Assembly: GCA_023634235.1 (NCBI GenBank)
Contig: JAMKCF010000016.1
Span: 1 to 64,000, forward strand
Direction of reading: 5' to 3'
Source of the DNA: Pisaster brevispinus
Taxonomy: Eukaryota > Echinodermata > Asteroidea > Forcipulatida > Asteriidae
Length of the DNA stretch: 64,000 nucleotides
Position numbers and translations under genes: made by a program. The notes under the pieces are model-generated. The model saw only the letters and a list, made by a program, of their open reading frames with translations, was not told the DNA's origin and did not search any database. Numbering within the stretch: position 1 is the first letter of the stretch; every line of letters begins with the position of its first letter. This document shows, piece by piece, positions 24,374-37,087 of this stretch.

Positions 24374-26254
24374 GTGTGCCTTGAATTCCACTTCACCCGA
24401 ACATCAGACTTTTTGGGCCGATGTGCACCATCTTCGTGCCGGAAATGGCCTGCAGGCTGGGACACTCAGAAAGCCACTCAAAAGCATCTTCAGTGGGATT
24501 TTTGTACACAGAGCTGCACACAGAGAAGAAGAAACGAAATAAAATACAAGGAGGCTCAAATCACACCCATAACAACATCGGATTTGCACAAGGTTTCCAC
24601 CACTGGAAAGCCACGATTCAGGGCTCTCACCTCGTCGTGGATCCCTGTCTCTGAGCATTTTCTAGGCGGGGCGAGCGGCCCCGGAATAGGGCTACAACCA
24701 CCGGCAAGTTAGCCCACGCGCCGGGGCCGAGCAACAACAAAGGCAGGACATGTCCATCCGAAGAATGATTTGAAACAACACCCGAGCTAAGTTTGAGAAT
24801 AACTCATGAACTAGAAATGCTAGAGAGACGAAATTTGTACCTGAGTGTGCCTTGAATTCCACTTCACCCGAACATCAGACTTTTTGGGCCGATGTGCACC
24901 ATCTTCGTGCCGGAAATGGCCTGCAGGCTGGGACACTCAGAAAGCCACTCAAAAGCATCTTCAGTGGGATTTTTGTACACAGAGCTGCACACAGAGAAGA
25001 AGAAACGAAATAAAATACAAGGAGGCTCAAATCACACCCATAACAACATCGGATTTGCACAAGGTTTCCACCACTGGAAAGCCACGATTCAGGGCTCTCA
25101 CCTCGTTGTAGATCCCTGTCTCTGAGCATTTTCTAGGCGGGGCGAGCGGCCCCGGAATAGGGCTACAACCACCGGCAAGTTAGCCCACGCGCCGGGGCCG
25201 AGCAACAACAAAGGCAAGACATGTCCATCCGAAGAATGATTTGAAACAACACCCGAGCTAAGTTTGAGAATAACTCATGAACTAGAAATGCTAGAGAGAC
25301 GAAATTTGTACCTGAGTGTGCCTTGAATTCCACTTCACCCGAACATCAGACTTTTTGGGCCGATGTGCACCATCTTCGTGCCGGAAATGGCCTGCAGGCT
25401 GGGACACTCAGAAAGCCACTCAAAAGCATCTTCAGTGGGATTTTTGTACACAGAGCTGCACACAGAGAAGAAGAAACGAAATAAAATACAAGGAGGCTCA
25501 AATCACACCCATAACATCGGATTTGCACAAGGGTTCCACCACTGGAAAGCCACGATTCAGGGCTCTCACCTCGTCGTGGATCCCTGTCTCTGAGCATTTT
25601 CTAGGCGGGGCGAGCGGCCCCGGAATAGGGCTACAACCACCGGCAAGTTAGCCCACGCGCCGGGGCCGAGCAACAACAAAGGCAGGACATGTCCATCCGA
25701 AGAATGATTTGAAACAACACCCGAGCTAAGTTTGAGAATAACTCATGAACTAGAAATGCTAGAGAGACGAAATTTGTACCTGAGTGTGCCTTGAATTCCA
25801 CTTCACCCGAACATCAGACTTTTTGGGCCGATGTGCACCATCTTCGTGCCGGAAATGGCCTGCAGGCTGGGACACTCAGAAAGCCACTCAAAAGCATCTT
25901 CAGTGGGATTTTTGTACACAGAGCTGCACACAGAGAAGAAGAAACGAAATAAAATACAAGGAGGCTCAAATCACACCCATAACAACATCGGATTTGCACA
26001 AGGTTTCCACCACTGGAAAGCCACGATTCAGGGCTCTCACCTCGTTGTAGATCCCTGTCTCTGAGCATTTTCTAGGCGGGGCGAGCGGCCCCGGAATAGG
26101 GCTACAACCACCGGCAAGTTAGCCCACGCGCCGGGGCCGAGCAACAACAAAGGCAAGACATGTCCATCCGAAGAATGATTTGAAACAACACCCGAGCTAA
26201 GTTTGAGAATAACTCATGAACTAGAAATGCTAGAGAGACGAAATTTGTACCTGA
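24374..26254 (+). repeat. two-monomer repeat in two copies, second copy with a 3-bp deletion
   Basis: The pair 24374/24845 is a monomer with G at p373 followed by one with the TA haplotype. The pair 25316/25784 repeats this. In the second pair, monomer 25316 is 468 bp because one aac of the taacaacatc tract is missing near 25513, and it has G for T at 25533. The deletion removes one unit of a tandem aac, as slippage would. Confidence 0.8.
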
Positions 26255-26726
26255 GTGTGCCTTGAATTCCACTTCACCCGAACATCAGACTTTTTGGGCC
26301 GATGTGCACCATCTTCGTGCCAGAAATGGCCTGCAGGCTGGGACACTCAGAAAGCCACTCAAAAGCATCTTCAGTGGGATTTTTGTACACAGAGCTGCAG
26401 ACAGAGAAGAAGAAACGAAATAAAATACAAGGAGGCTCAAATCACACCCATAACAACATCGGATTTGCACAAGGTTTCCACCACTGGAAAGCCACGATTC
26501 AGGGCTCTCACCTCGTTGTAGATCCCTGTCTCTGAGCATTTTCTAGGCGGGGCGAGCGGCCCCGGAATAGGGCTACAACCACCGGCAAGTTAGCCCACGC
26601 GCCGGGGCCGAGCAACAACAAAGGCAAGACATGTCCATCCGAAGAATGATTTGAAACAACACCCGAGCTAAGTTTGAGAATAACTCATGAACTAGAAATG
26701 CTAGAGAGACGAAATTTTGTACCTGA
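26255..26726 (+). repeat. 472-bp monomer with an extra T
   Basis: The run of three T in gaaatttgtac is four T at 26715-26718. The monomer also has A at p68, gctgcagacag and the TA haplotype. A homopolymer +1 seen once could be a sequencing error. Confidence 0.82.
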
Positions 26727-27668
26727 GTGTGCTTTGAATTCCACTTCACCCGAACATCAGACTTTTTGGGCCGATGTGCACCATCTTCGTGCCGGAAATG
26801 GCCTGCAGGCTGGGACACTCAGAAAGCCACTCAAAAGCATCTTCAGTGGGATTTTTGTACACAGAGCTGCACACAGAGAAGAAGAAACGAAATAAAATAC
26901 AAGGAGGCTCAAATCACACCCATAACAACATCGGATTTGCACAAGGTTTCCACCACTGGAAAGCCACGATTCAGGGCTCTCACCTCGTCGTGGATCCCTG
27001 TCTCTGAGCATTTTCTAGGCGGGGCGAGCGGCCCCGGAATAGGGCTACAACCACCGGCAAGTTAGCCCACGCGCCGGGGCCGAGCAACAACAAAGGCAAG
27101 ACATGTCCATCCGAAGAATGATTTGAAACAACACCCGAGCTAAGTTTGAGAATAACTCATGAACTAGAAATGCTAGAGAGACGAAATTTGTACCTGAGTG
27201 TGCCTTGAATTCCACTTCACCCGAACATCAGACTTTTTGGGCCGATGTGCACCATCTTCGTGCCGGAAATGGCCTGCAGGCTGGGACACTCAGAAAGCCA
27301 CTCAAAAGCATCTTCAGTGGGATTTTTGTACACAGAGCTGCACACAGAGAAGAAGAAACGAAATAAAATACAAGGAGGCTCAAATCACACCCATAACAAC
27401 ATCGGATTTGCACAAGGTTTCCACCACTGGAAAGCCACGATTCAGGGCTCTCACCTCGTCGTCGATCCCTGTCTCTGAGCATTTTCTAGGCGGGGCGAGC
27501 GGCACCGGAATAGGGCTACAACCACCGGCAAGTTAGCCCACGCGCCGGGGCCGAGCAACAACAAAGGCAAGACATGTCCATCCGAAGAATGATTTGAAAC
27601 AACACCCGAGCTAAGTTTGAGAATAACTCATGAACTAGAAATGCTAGAGAGACGAAATTTGTACCTGA
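26727..27668 (+). repeat. two monomers with private variants
   Basis: 26727 has gctttgaatt near its start. 27198 has gtcgtcgatc, which loses BamHI, and gcggcaccgg in the hairpin stem. Otherwise both are consensus. Confidence 0.82.
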
Positions 27669-30023
27669 GTGTGCCTTGAATTCCACTTCACCCGAACATC
27701 AGACTTTTTGGGCCGATGTGCACCATCTTCGTGCCGGAAATGGCCTGCAGGCTGGGACACTCAGAAAGCCACTCAAAAGCATCTTCAGTGGGATTTTTGT
27801 ACACAGAGCTGCACACAGAGAAGAAGAAACGAAATAAAATACAAGGAGGCTCAAATCACACCCATAACAACATCGGATTTGCACAAGGTTTCCACCACTG
27901 GAAAGCCACGATTCAGGGCTCTCACCTTGTCGTGGATCCCTGTCTCTGAGCATTTTCTAGGCGGGGCGAGCGGCCCCGGAATAGGGCTACAACCACCGGC
28001 AAGTTAGCCCACGCGCCGGGGCCGAGCAACAACAAAGGCAAGACATGTCCATCCGAAGAATGATTTGAAACAACACCCGAGCTAAGTTTGAGAATAACTC
28101 ATGAACTAGAAATGCTAGAGAGACGAAATTTGTACCTGAGTGTGCCTTGAATTCCACTTCACCCGAACATCAGACTTTTTGGGCCGATGTGCACCATCTT
28201 CGTGCCGGAAATGGCCTGCAGGCTGGGACACTCAGAAAGCCACTCAAAAGCATCTTCAGTGGGATTTTTGTACACAGAGCTGCACACAGAGAAGAAGAAA
28301 CGAAATAAAATACAAGGAGGCTCAAATCACACCCATAACAACATCGGATTTGCACAAGGTTTCCACCACTGGAAAGCCACGATTCAGGGCTCTCACCTCG
28401 TTGTGGATCCTAGTCTCTGAGCATTTTCTAGGCGGGGCGAGCGGCCCCGGAATAGGGCTACAACCACCGGCAAGTTAGCCCACGCGCCGGGGCCGAGCAA
28501 CAACAAAGGCAAGACATGTCCATCCGAAGAATGATTTGAAACAACACCCGAGCTAAGTTTGAGAATAACTCATGAACTAGAAATGCTAGAGAGACGAAAT
28601 TTGTACCTGAGTGTGCCTTGAATTCCACTTCACCCGAACATTATACTTTTTGGGCCGATGTGCACCATCTTCGTGCCGGAAATGGCCTGCAGGCTGGGAC
28701 ACTCAGAAAGCCACTCAAAAGCATCTTCAGTGGGATTTTTGTACACAGAGCTGCACACAGAGAAGAAGAAACGAAATAAAATACAAGGAGGCTCAAATCA
28801 CACCCATAACAACATCGGATTTGCACAAGGTTTCCACCACTGGAAAGCCACGATTCAGGGCTCTCACCTCGTCGTGGATCCCTGTCTCTGAGCATTTTCT
28901 AGGCGGGGCGAGCGGCCCCGGAATAGGGCTACAACCACCGGCAAGTTAGCCCACGCGCCGGGGCCGAGCAACAACAAAGGCAAGACATGTCCATCCGAAG
29001 AATGATTTGAAACAACACCCGAGCTAAGTTTGAGAATAACTCATGAACTAGAAATGCTAGAGAGACGAAATTTGTACCTGAGTGTGCCTTGAATTCCACT
29101 TCACACGAACATCAGACTTTTTGGGCCGATGTGCACCATCTTCGTGCCGGAAATGGCCTGCAGGCTGGGACACTCAGAAAGCCACTCAAAAGCATCTTCA
29201 GTGGGATTTTTGTACACAGAGCTGCACACAGAGAAGAAGAAACGAAATAAAATACAAGGAGGCTCAAATCACACCCATAACAACATCGGATTTGCACAAG
29301 GTTTCCACCACTGGAAAGCCACGATTCAGGGCTCTCACCTCGTTGTGGATCCCTGTCTCTGAGCATTTTCTAGGCGGGGCGAGCGGCCCCGGAATAGGGC
29401 TACAACCACCGGCAAGTTAGCACACGCGCCGGGGCCGAGCAACAACAAAGGCAAGACATGTCCATCCGAAGAATGATTTGAAACAACACCCGAGCTAAGT
29501 TTGAGAATAACTCATGAACTAGAAATGCTAGAGAGACGAAATTTGTACCTGAGTGTGCCTTGAATTCCACTTCACCCGAACATCAGACTTTTTGGGCCGA
29601 TGTGCACCATCTTCGTGCCGGAAATGGCCTGCAGGCTAGGACACTCAGAAAGCCACTCAAAAGCATCTTCAGTGGGATTTTTGTACACAGAGCTGCACAC
29701 AGAGAAGAAGAAACGAAATAAAATACAAGGAGGCTCAAAATACACCCATAACAACATCGGATTTGCACAAGGTTTCCACCACTGGAAAGCCACGATTCAG
29801 GGCTCTCACCTCGTTGTGGATTCCTGTCTCTGAGCATTTTCTAGGCGGGGCGAGCGGCCCCGGAATAGGGCTACAACCACCGGCAAGTTAGCCCACGCGC
29901 CGGGGCCGAGCAACAACAAAGGCAAGACATGTCCATCTGAAGAATGATTTGAAACAACACCCGAGCTAAGTTTGAGAATAACTCATGAACTAGAAATGCT
30001 AGAGAGACGAAATTTGTACCTGA
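27669..30023 (+). repeat. five-monomer block, counterpart of 37088-39442
   Basis: Monomer by monomer it parallels a block 9,419 bp to the right. 27669 has T at p260 (ccttgtcg). 28140 has the TG haplotype. 28611 has T at p32. 29082 has ttcacacgaac and gttagcacacg. 29553 has A at p86 (gctagga). Private changes here include atcctagtc (28140), cattatac (28611), and caaaatacac, ggattcc and catctgaag (29553). The shared order of rare markers supports common descent and the private ones show later divergence. Confidence 0.78.
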
Positions 30024-33000
30024 GTGTGCCTTGAATTCCACTTCACCCGAACATCAGACATTTTGGGCCGATGTGCACCATCTTCGTGCCGGAAATGGCC
30101 TGCAGGCTGGGACACTCAGAAAGCCACTCAAAAGCATCTTCAGTGGGATTTTTGTACACAGAGCTGCACACAGAGAAGAAGAAACGAAATAAAATACAAG
30201 GAGGCTCAAATCACACCCATAACAACATCGGATTTGCACAAGGTTTCCACCACTGGAAAGCCACGATTCAGGGCTCTCACCTCGTCGTGGATCCCTGTCT
30301 CTGAGCATTTTCTAGGCGGGGCGAGCGGTCCCGAAATAGGGCTACAACCACCGGCAAGTTAGCCCACGCGCCGGGGCCGAGCAACAACAAAGGCAAGACA
30401 TGTCCATCCGAAGAATGATTTGAAACAACACCCGAGCTAAGTTTGAGAATAACTCATGAACTAGAAATGCTAGAGAGACGAAATTTGTACCTGAGTGTGC
30501 CTTGAATTCCACTTCACCCGAACATCAGACTTTTTGGGCCGATGTGCACCATCTTCGTGCCGGAAATGGCCTGCAGGCTGGGACACTCAGAAAGCCACTC
30601 AAAAGCATCTTCAGTGGGATTTTTGTACACAGAGCTGCACACAGAGAAGAAGAAACGAAATAAAATACAAGGAGGCTCAAATCACACCCATAACAACATC
30701 GGATTTGCACAAGGTTTCCACCACTGGAAAGCCACGATTCAGGGCTCTCACCTCGTCGTGGATCCCTGTCTCTGAGCATTTTCTAGGCGGGGCGAGCGGC
30801 CCCGGAATAGGGCTACAACCACCGGCAAGTTAGCCCACGCGCCGGGGCCGAGCAACAACAAAGGCAAGACATGTCCATCCGAAGAATGATTTGAAACAAC
30901 ACCCGAGCTAAGTTTGAGAATAACTCATGAACTAGAAATGCTAGAGAGACGAAATTTGTACCTGAGTGTGCCTTGAATTCCACTTCACCCGAACATCAGA
31001 CTTTTTGGGCCGATGTGCACCATCTTCGTGCCGGAAATGGCCTGCAGGCTGGGACACTCAGAAAGCCACTCAAAAGCATCTTCAGTGGGATTTTTGTACA
31101 CAGAGCTGCACACAGAGAAGAAGAAACGAAATAAAATACAAGGAGGCTCAAATCACACCCATAACAACATCGGATTTGCACAAGGTTTCCACCACTGGAA
31201 AGCCACGATTCAGGGCTCTCACCTCGTCGTGGATCCCTGTCTCTGAGCATTTTCTAGGCGGGGCGAGCGGCCCCGGAATAGGGCTACAACCACCGGCAAG
31301 TTAGCCCACGCGCCGGGGCCGAGCAACAACAAAGGCAAGACATGTCCATCCGAAGAATGATTTGAAACAACACCCGAGCTAAGTTTGAGAATAACTCATG
31401 AACTAGAAATGCTAGAGAGACGAAATTTGTACCTGAGTGTGCCTTGAATTCCACTTCACCCGAACATCAGACTTTTTGGGCCGATGTGCACCATCTTCGT
31501 GCCGGAAATGGCCTGCAGGCTGGGACACTCAGAAAGCCACTCAAAAGCATCTTCAGTGGGATTTTTGTACACAGAGCTGCACACAGAGAAGAAGAAACGA
31601 AATAAGATACAAGGAGGCTCAAATCACACCCATAACAACATCGGATTTGCACAAGGTTTCCACCACTGGAAAGCCACGATTCAGGGCTCTCACCTCGTTG
31701 TAGATCCCTGTCTCTGAGCATTTTCTAGGCGGGGCGAGCGGCCCCGGAATAGGGCTACAACCACCGGCAAGTTAGCCCACGCGCCGGGGCCGAGCAACAA
31801 CAAAGGCAAGACATGTCCATCCGAAGAATGATTTGAAACAACACCCGAGCTAAGTTTGAGAATAACTCATGAACTAGAAATGCTAGAGAGACGAAATTTG
31901 TACCTGAGTGTGCCTTGAATTCCATTTCACCCGAACATCAGACTTTTTGGGCCGATGTGCACCATCTTCGTGCCGGAAATGGCCTGCAGGCTGGGACACT
32001 CAGAAAGCCACTCAAAAGCATCTTCAGTGGGATTTTTGTACACAGAGCTGCACACAGAGAAGAAGAAACGAAATAAAATACAAGGAGGCTCAAATCACAC
32101 CCATAACAACATCGGATTTGCACAAGGTTTCCACCACTGGAAAGCCACGATTCAGGGCTCTCACCTCGTCGTGGATCCCTGTCTCTGAGCATTTTCTAGG
32201 CGGGGCGAGCGGCCCCGGAATAGGGCTACAACCACCGGCAAGTTAGCCCACGCGCCGGGGCCGAGCAACAACAAAGGCAAGACATGTCCATCCGAAGAAT
32301 GATTTGAAACAACACCCGAGCTAAGTTTGAGAATAACTCATGAACTAGAAATGCTAGAGAGACGAAATTTGTACCTGAGTGTGCCTTGAATTCCACTTCA
32401 CCCGAACATCAGACTTTTTGGGCCGATGTGCACCATCTTCGTGCCGGAAATGGCCTGCAGGCTGGGACACTCAGAAAGCCACTCAAAAGCATCTTCAGTG
32501 GGATTTTTGTACACAGAGCTGCACACAGAGAAGAAGAAACGAAATAAAATACAAGGAGGCTCAAATCACACCCATAACAACATCGGATTTGCACAAGGTT
32601 TCCACCACTGGAAAGCCACGATTCAGGGCTCTCACCTCGTCGTGGATCCCTGTCTCTGAGCATTTTCTAGGCGGGGCGAGCGGCCCCGGAATAGGGCTAC
32701 AACCACCGGCAAGTTAGCCCACGCGCCGGGGCCGAGCAACAACAAAGGCAAGACATGTCCATCCGAAGAATGATTTGAAACAACACCCGAGCTAAGTTTG
32801 AGAATAACTCATGAACTAGAAATGCTAGAGAGACGAAATTTGTACCTGAGTGTGCCTTGAATTCCATTTCACCCGAACATCAGACTTTTTGGGCCGATGT
32901 GCACCATCTTCGTGCCGGAAATGGCCTGCAGGCTGGGACACTCAGAAAGCCACTCAAAAGCATCTTCAGTGGGATTTTTGTACACAGAGCTGCACACAGA

Positions 33001-33791
33001 GAAGAAGAAACGAAATAAAATACAAGGAGGCTCAAATCACACCCATAACAACATCGGATTTGCACAAGGTTTCCACCACTGGAAAGCCACGATTCAGGGC
33101 TCTCACCTCGTTGTGGATCCTTGTCTCTGAGCATTTTCTAGGCGGGGCGAGCGGCCCCGGAATAGGGCTACAACCACCGGCAAGTTAGCCCACGCGCCGG
33201 GGCCGAGCAACAACAAAGGCAAGACATGTCCATCCGAAGAATGATTTGAAACAACACCCGAGCTAAGTTTGAGAATAACTCATGAACTAGAAATGCTAGA
33301 GAGACGAAAATTGTACCTGAGTGTGCCTTGAATTCCATTTCACCCGAACATCAGACTTTTTGGGCCGATGTGCACCATCTTCGTGCCGGAAATGGCCTGC
33401 AGGCTGGGACACTCAGAAAGCCACTCAAAAGCATCTTCAGTGGGATTTTTGTACACAGAGCTGCACACAGAGAAGAAGAAACGAAATAAAATACAAGGAG
33501 GCTCAAATCACACCCATAACAACATCGGATTTGCACAAGGTTTCCACCACTGGAAAGCCACGATTCAGGGCTCTCACCTCGTTGTGGATCCCTGTCTCTG
33601 AGCATTTTCTAGGCGGGGCGAGCGGCCCCGGAATAGGGCTACAACCACCGGCAAGTTAGCCCACGCGCCGGGGCCGAGCAACAACAAAGGCAAGACATGT
33701 CCATCCGAAGAATGATTTGAAACAACACCCGAGCTAAGTTTGAGAATAACTCATGAACTAGAAATGCTAGAGAGACGAAATTTGTACCTGA
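30024..33791 (+). repeat. eight-monomer block, counterpart of 44153-47920
   Basis: Offset by 14,129 bp it shares the double change tcccgaaat (p306 T, p311 A) in its first monomer and the five-monomer haplotype described at 31437 in its last five. The monomers at 30495 and 30966 are consensus. Their counterparts 44624 and 45095 carry other changes, so the match is strongest at the two ends. Confidence 0.7.
31437..33791 (+). repeat. five-monomer haplotype, copy 1 of three
   Basis: In order at p18 and p263/p266 the monomers read C/TA, T/CG, C/CG, T/TG, T/TG, and the first also has G at p170 (aataagatac). The same string is found at 45566 and 48392 and nowhere else that I saw. This copy lacks the extra changes shared by the other two and has its own (atccttg in 32850, gacgaaaattg near 33306), so it branched first. 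Confidence 0.83.
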
Positions 33792-34732
33792 GTGTGCCTT
33801 GAATTCCACTTCACCCGAACATCAGACTTTTTGGGCCGATGTGCACCATCTTCGTGCCGGAAATGGCCTGCAGGCTGGGACACTCAGAAAGCCACTCAAA
33901 AGCATCTTCAGTGGGATTTTTGTACACAGAGCTGCACACAGAGAAGAAGAAACGAAATAAAATACAAGGAGGCTCAAATCACACCCATAACAAAATCGGA
34001 TTTGCACAAGGTTTCCACCACTGGTAAGCCACAATTCAGGGCTCTCACCTCGTCGTGGATCCCTGTCTCTGAGCATTTTCTAGGCGGGGCGAGCGGCCCC
34101 GGAATAGGGCTACAACCACCGGCAAGTTAGCCCACGCGCCGGGGCCGAGCAACAACAAAGGCAAGACATGTCCATCCGAAGAATGACTTGAAACAACACC
34201 CGAGCTAAGTTTGAGAATAACTCATGAACTAGAAATGCTAGAGAGACGAAATTTGTACCTGAGTGTGCCTTGAATTCCACTTCACTCGAACATCAGACTT
34301 TTTGGGCCGATGTGCACCATCTTCGTGCCGGAAATGGCCTGCAGGCTGGTACACTCAGAAAGCCACTCAAAAGCATCTTCAGTGGGATTTTTGTACACAG
34401 AGCTGCACACAGAGAAGAAGAAACGAAATAAAATACAAGGAGGCTCAAATCACACCCATAACAACATCGGATTTGCACAAGGTTTCCACCACTGGAAGGC
34501 ACGATTCAGGGCTCTCACCTCGTCGTGGATCCCTGTCTCTGAGCATTTTCTAGGCGGGGCGAGCGGCCCCGGAATAGGGCTACAACCACCGGCAAGTTAG
34601 CCCACGCGCCGGGGCCGAGCAACAACAAAGGCAAGACATGTCCATCCGAAGAATGATTTGAAACAACACCCGAGCTAAGTTTGAGAATAACTCATGAACT
34701 AGAAATGCTAGAGAGACGAAATTTGTACCTGA
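33792..34732 (+). repeat. two-monomer 941-bp block, counterpart of 50747-51687
   Basis: Seven unusual changes occur together: aaaatcgg, ctggtaagc and cacaattcag in the first monomer, gatgacttg in its tail, then cactcgaac, ctggtacac and a 1-bp deletion with substitution (ggaaggcacg, near 34498) in the second, which is 470 bp. All seven recur 16,955 bp to the right. Confidence 0.92.
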
Positions 34733-37087
34733 GTGTGCCTTGAATTCCACTTCACCCGAACATTAGACTTTTTGGGCCGATGTGCACCATCTTCGTGCCG
34801 GAAATGGCCTGCAGGCTGGGACACTCAGAAAGCCACTCAAAAGCATCTTCAGTGGGATTTTTGTACACAGAGCTGCACACAGAGAAGAAGAAACGAAATA
34901 AAATACAAGGAGGCTCAAATCACACCCATAACAACATCGGATTTGCACAAGGTTTCCACCACTGGAAAGCCACGATTCAGGGCTCTCACCTCGTTGTGGA
35001 TCCCTGTCTCTGAGCATTTTCTAGGCGGGGCGAGCGGCCCCGGAATAGGGCTACAACCACCGGCAAGTTAGCCCACGCGCCGGGGCCGAGCAACAACAAA
35101 GGCAAGACATGTCCATCCGAAGAATGATTTGAAACAACACCCGAGCTAAGTTTGAGAATAACTCATGAACTAGAAATGCTAGAGAGACGAAATTTGTACC
35201 TGAGTGTGCCTTGAATTCCACTTCACCCGAACATCAGACTTTTTGGGCCGATGTGCACCATCTTCGTGCCGGAAATGGCCTGCAGGCTGGGACACTCAGA
35301 AAGCCACTCAAAAGCATCTTCAGTGGGATTTTTGTACACAGAGCTGCACACAGAGAAGAAGAAACGAAATAAAATACAAGGAGGCTCAAATCACACCCAT
35401 AACAACATCGGATTTGCACAAGGTTTCCACCACTGGAAAGCCACGATTCAGGGCTCTCACCTCGTCGTGGATCCTTGTCTCTGAGCATTTTCTAGGCGGG
35501 GCGAGCGGCCCCGAAATAGGGCTACAACCACCGGCAAGTTAGCCCACGCGCCGGGGCCGAGCAACAACAAAGGCAAGACATGTCCATCCGAAGAATGATT
35601 TGAAACAACACCCGAGCTAAGTTTGAGAATAACTCATGAACTAGAAATGCTAGAGAGACGAAATTTGTACCTGAGTGTGCCTTGAATTCCACTTCACCCG
35701 AACATCAGACTTTTTGGGCCGATGTGCACCATCTTCGTGCCGGAAATGGCCTGCAGGCTGGGACACTCAGAAAGCCACTCAAAAGCATCTTCAGTGGGAT
35801 TTTTGTACACAGAGCTGCACACAGAGAAGAAGAAACGAAATAAAATACAAGGAGGCTCAAATCACACCCATAACAACATCGGATTTGCACAAGGTTTCCA
35901 CCACTGGAAAGCCACGATTCAGGGCTCTCACCTCGTTGCGGATCCCTGTCTCTGAGCATTTTCTAGGCGGGGCGAGCGGCCCCGGAATAGGGCTACAACC
36001 ACCGGCAAGTTAGCCCACGCGCCGGGGCCGAGCAACAACAAAGGCAAGACATGTCCATCCGAAGAATGATTTGAAACAACACCCGAGCTAAGTTTGAGAA
36101 TAACTCATGAACTAGAAATGCTAGAGAGACGAAATTTGTACCTGAGTGTGCCTTGAATTCCACTTCACCCGAACATTAGACTTTTTGGGCCGATGTGCAC
36201 CATCTTCGTGCCGGAAATGGCCTGCAGGCTGGGACACTCAGAAAGCCACTCAAAAGCATCTTCAGTGGGATTTTTGTACACAGAGCTGCACACAGAGAAG
36301 AAGAAACGAAATAAAATACAAGGAGGCTCAAATCACACCCATAACAACATCGGATTTGCACAAGGTTTCCACCACTGGAAAGCCACGATTCAGGGCTCTC
36401 ACCTCGTCGTGGATCCCTGTCTCTGAGCATTTTCTAGGCGGGGCGAGCGGCCCCGGAATAGGGCTACAACCACCGGCAAGTTAGCCCACGCGCCGGGGCC
36501 GAGCAACAACAAAGGCAAGACATGTCCATCCGAAGAATGATTTGAAACAACACCCGAGCTAAGTTTGAGAATAACTCATGAACTAGAAATGCTAGAGAGA
36601 CGAAATTTGTACCTGAGTGTGCCTTGAATTCCACTTCACCCGAACATCAGACTTTTTGGGCCGATGTGCACCATCTTCGTGCCGGAAATGGCCTGCAGGC
36701 TGGGACACTCAGAAAGCCACTCAAAAGCATCTTCAGTGGGATTTTTGTACACAGAGCTGCACACAGAGAAGAAGAAACGAAATAAAATACAAGGAGGCTC
36801 AAATCACACCCATAACAACATCGGATTTGCACAAGGTTTCCACCACTGGAAAGCCACGATTCAGGGCTCTCACCTCGTCGTGGATCCCTGTCTCTGAGCA
36901 TTTTCTAGGCGGGGCGAGCGGCCCCGGAATAGGGCTACAACCACCGGCAAGTTAGCCCACGCGCCGGGGCCGAGCAACAACAAAGGCAAGACATGTCCAT
37001 CCGAAGAATGATTTGAAACAACACCCGAGCTAAGTTTGAGAATAACTCATGAACTAGAAATGCTAGAGAGACGAAATTTGTACCTGA
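34733..37087 (+). repeat. five mixed monomers
   Basis: 34733 has T at p32 and the TG haplotype. 35204 has atccttg and A at p311. 35675 has gttgcgg in place of gttgtgg. 36146 has T at p32. 36617 is consensus. I find no higher-order order here. Confidence 0.83.
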
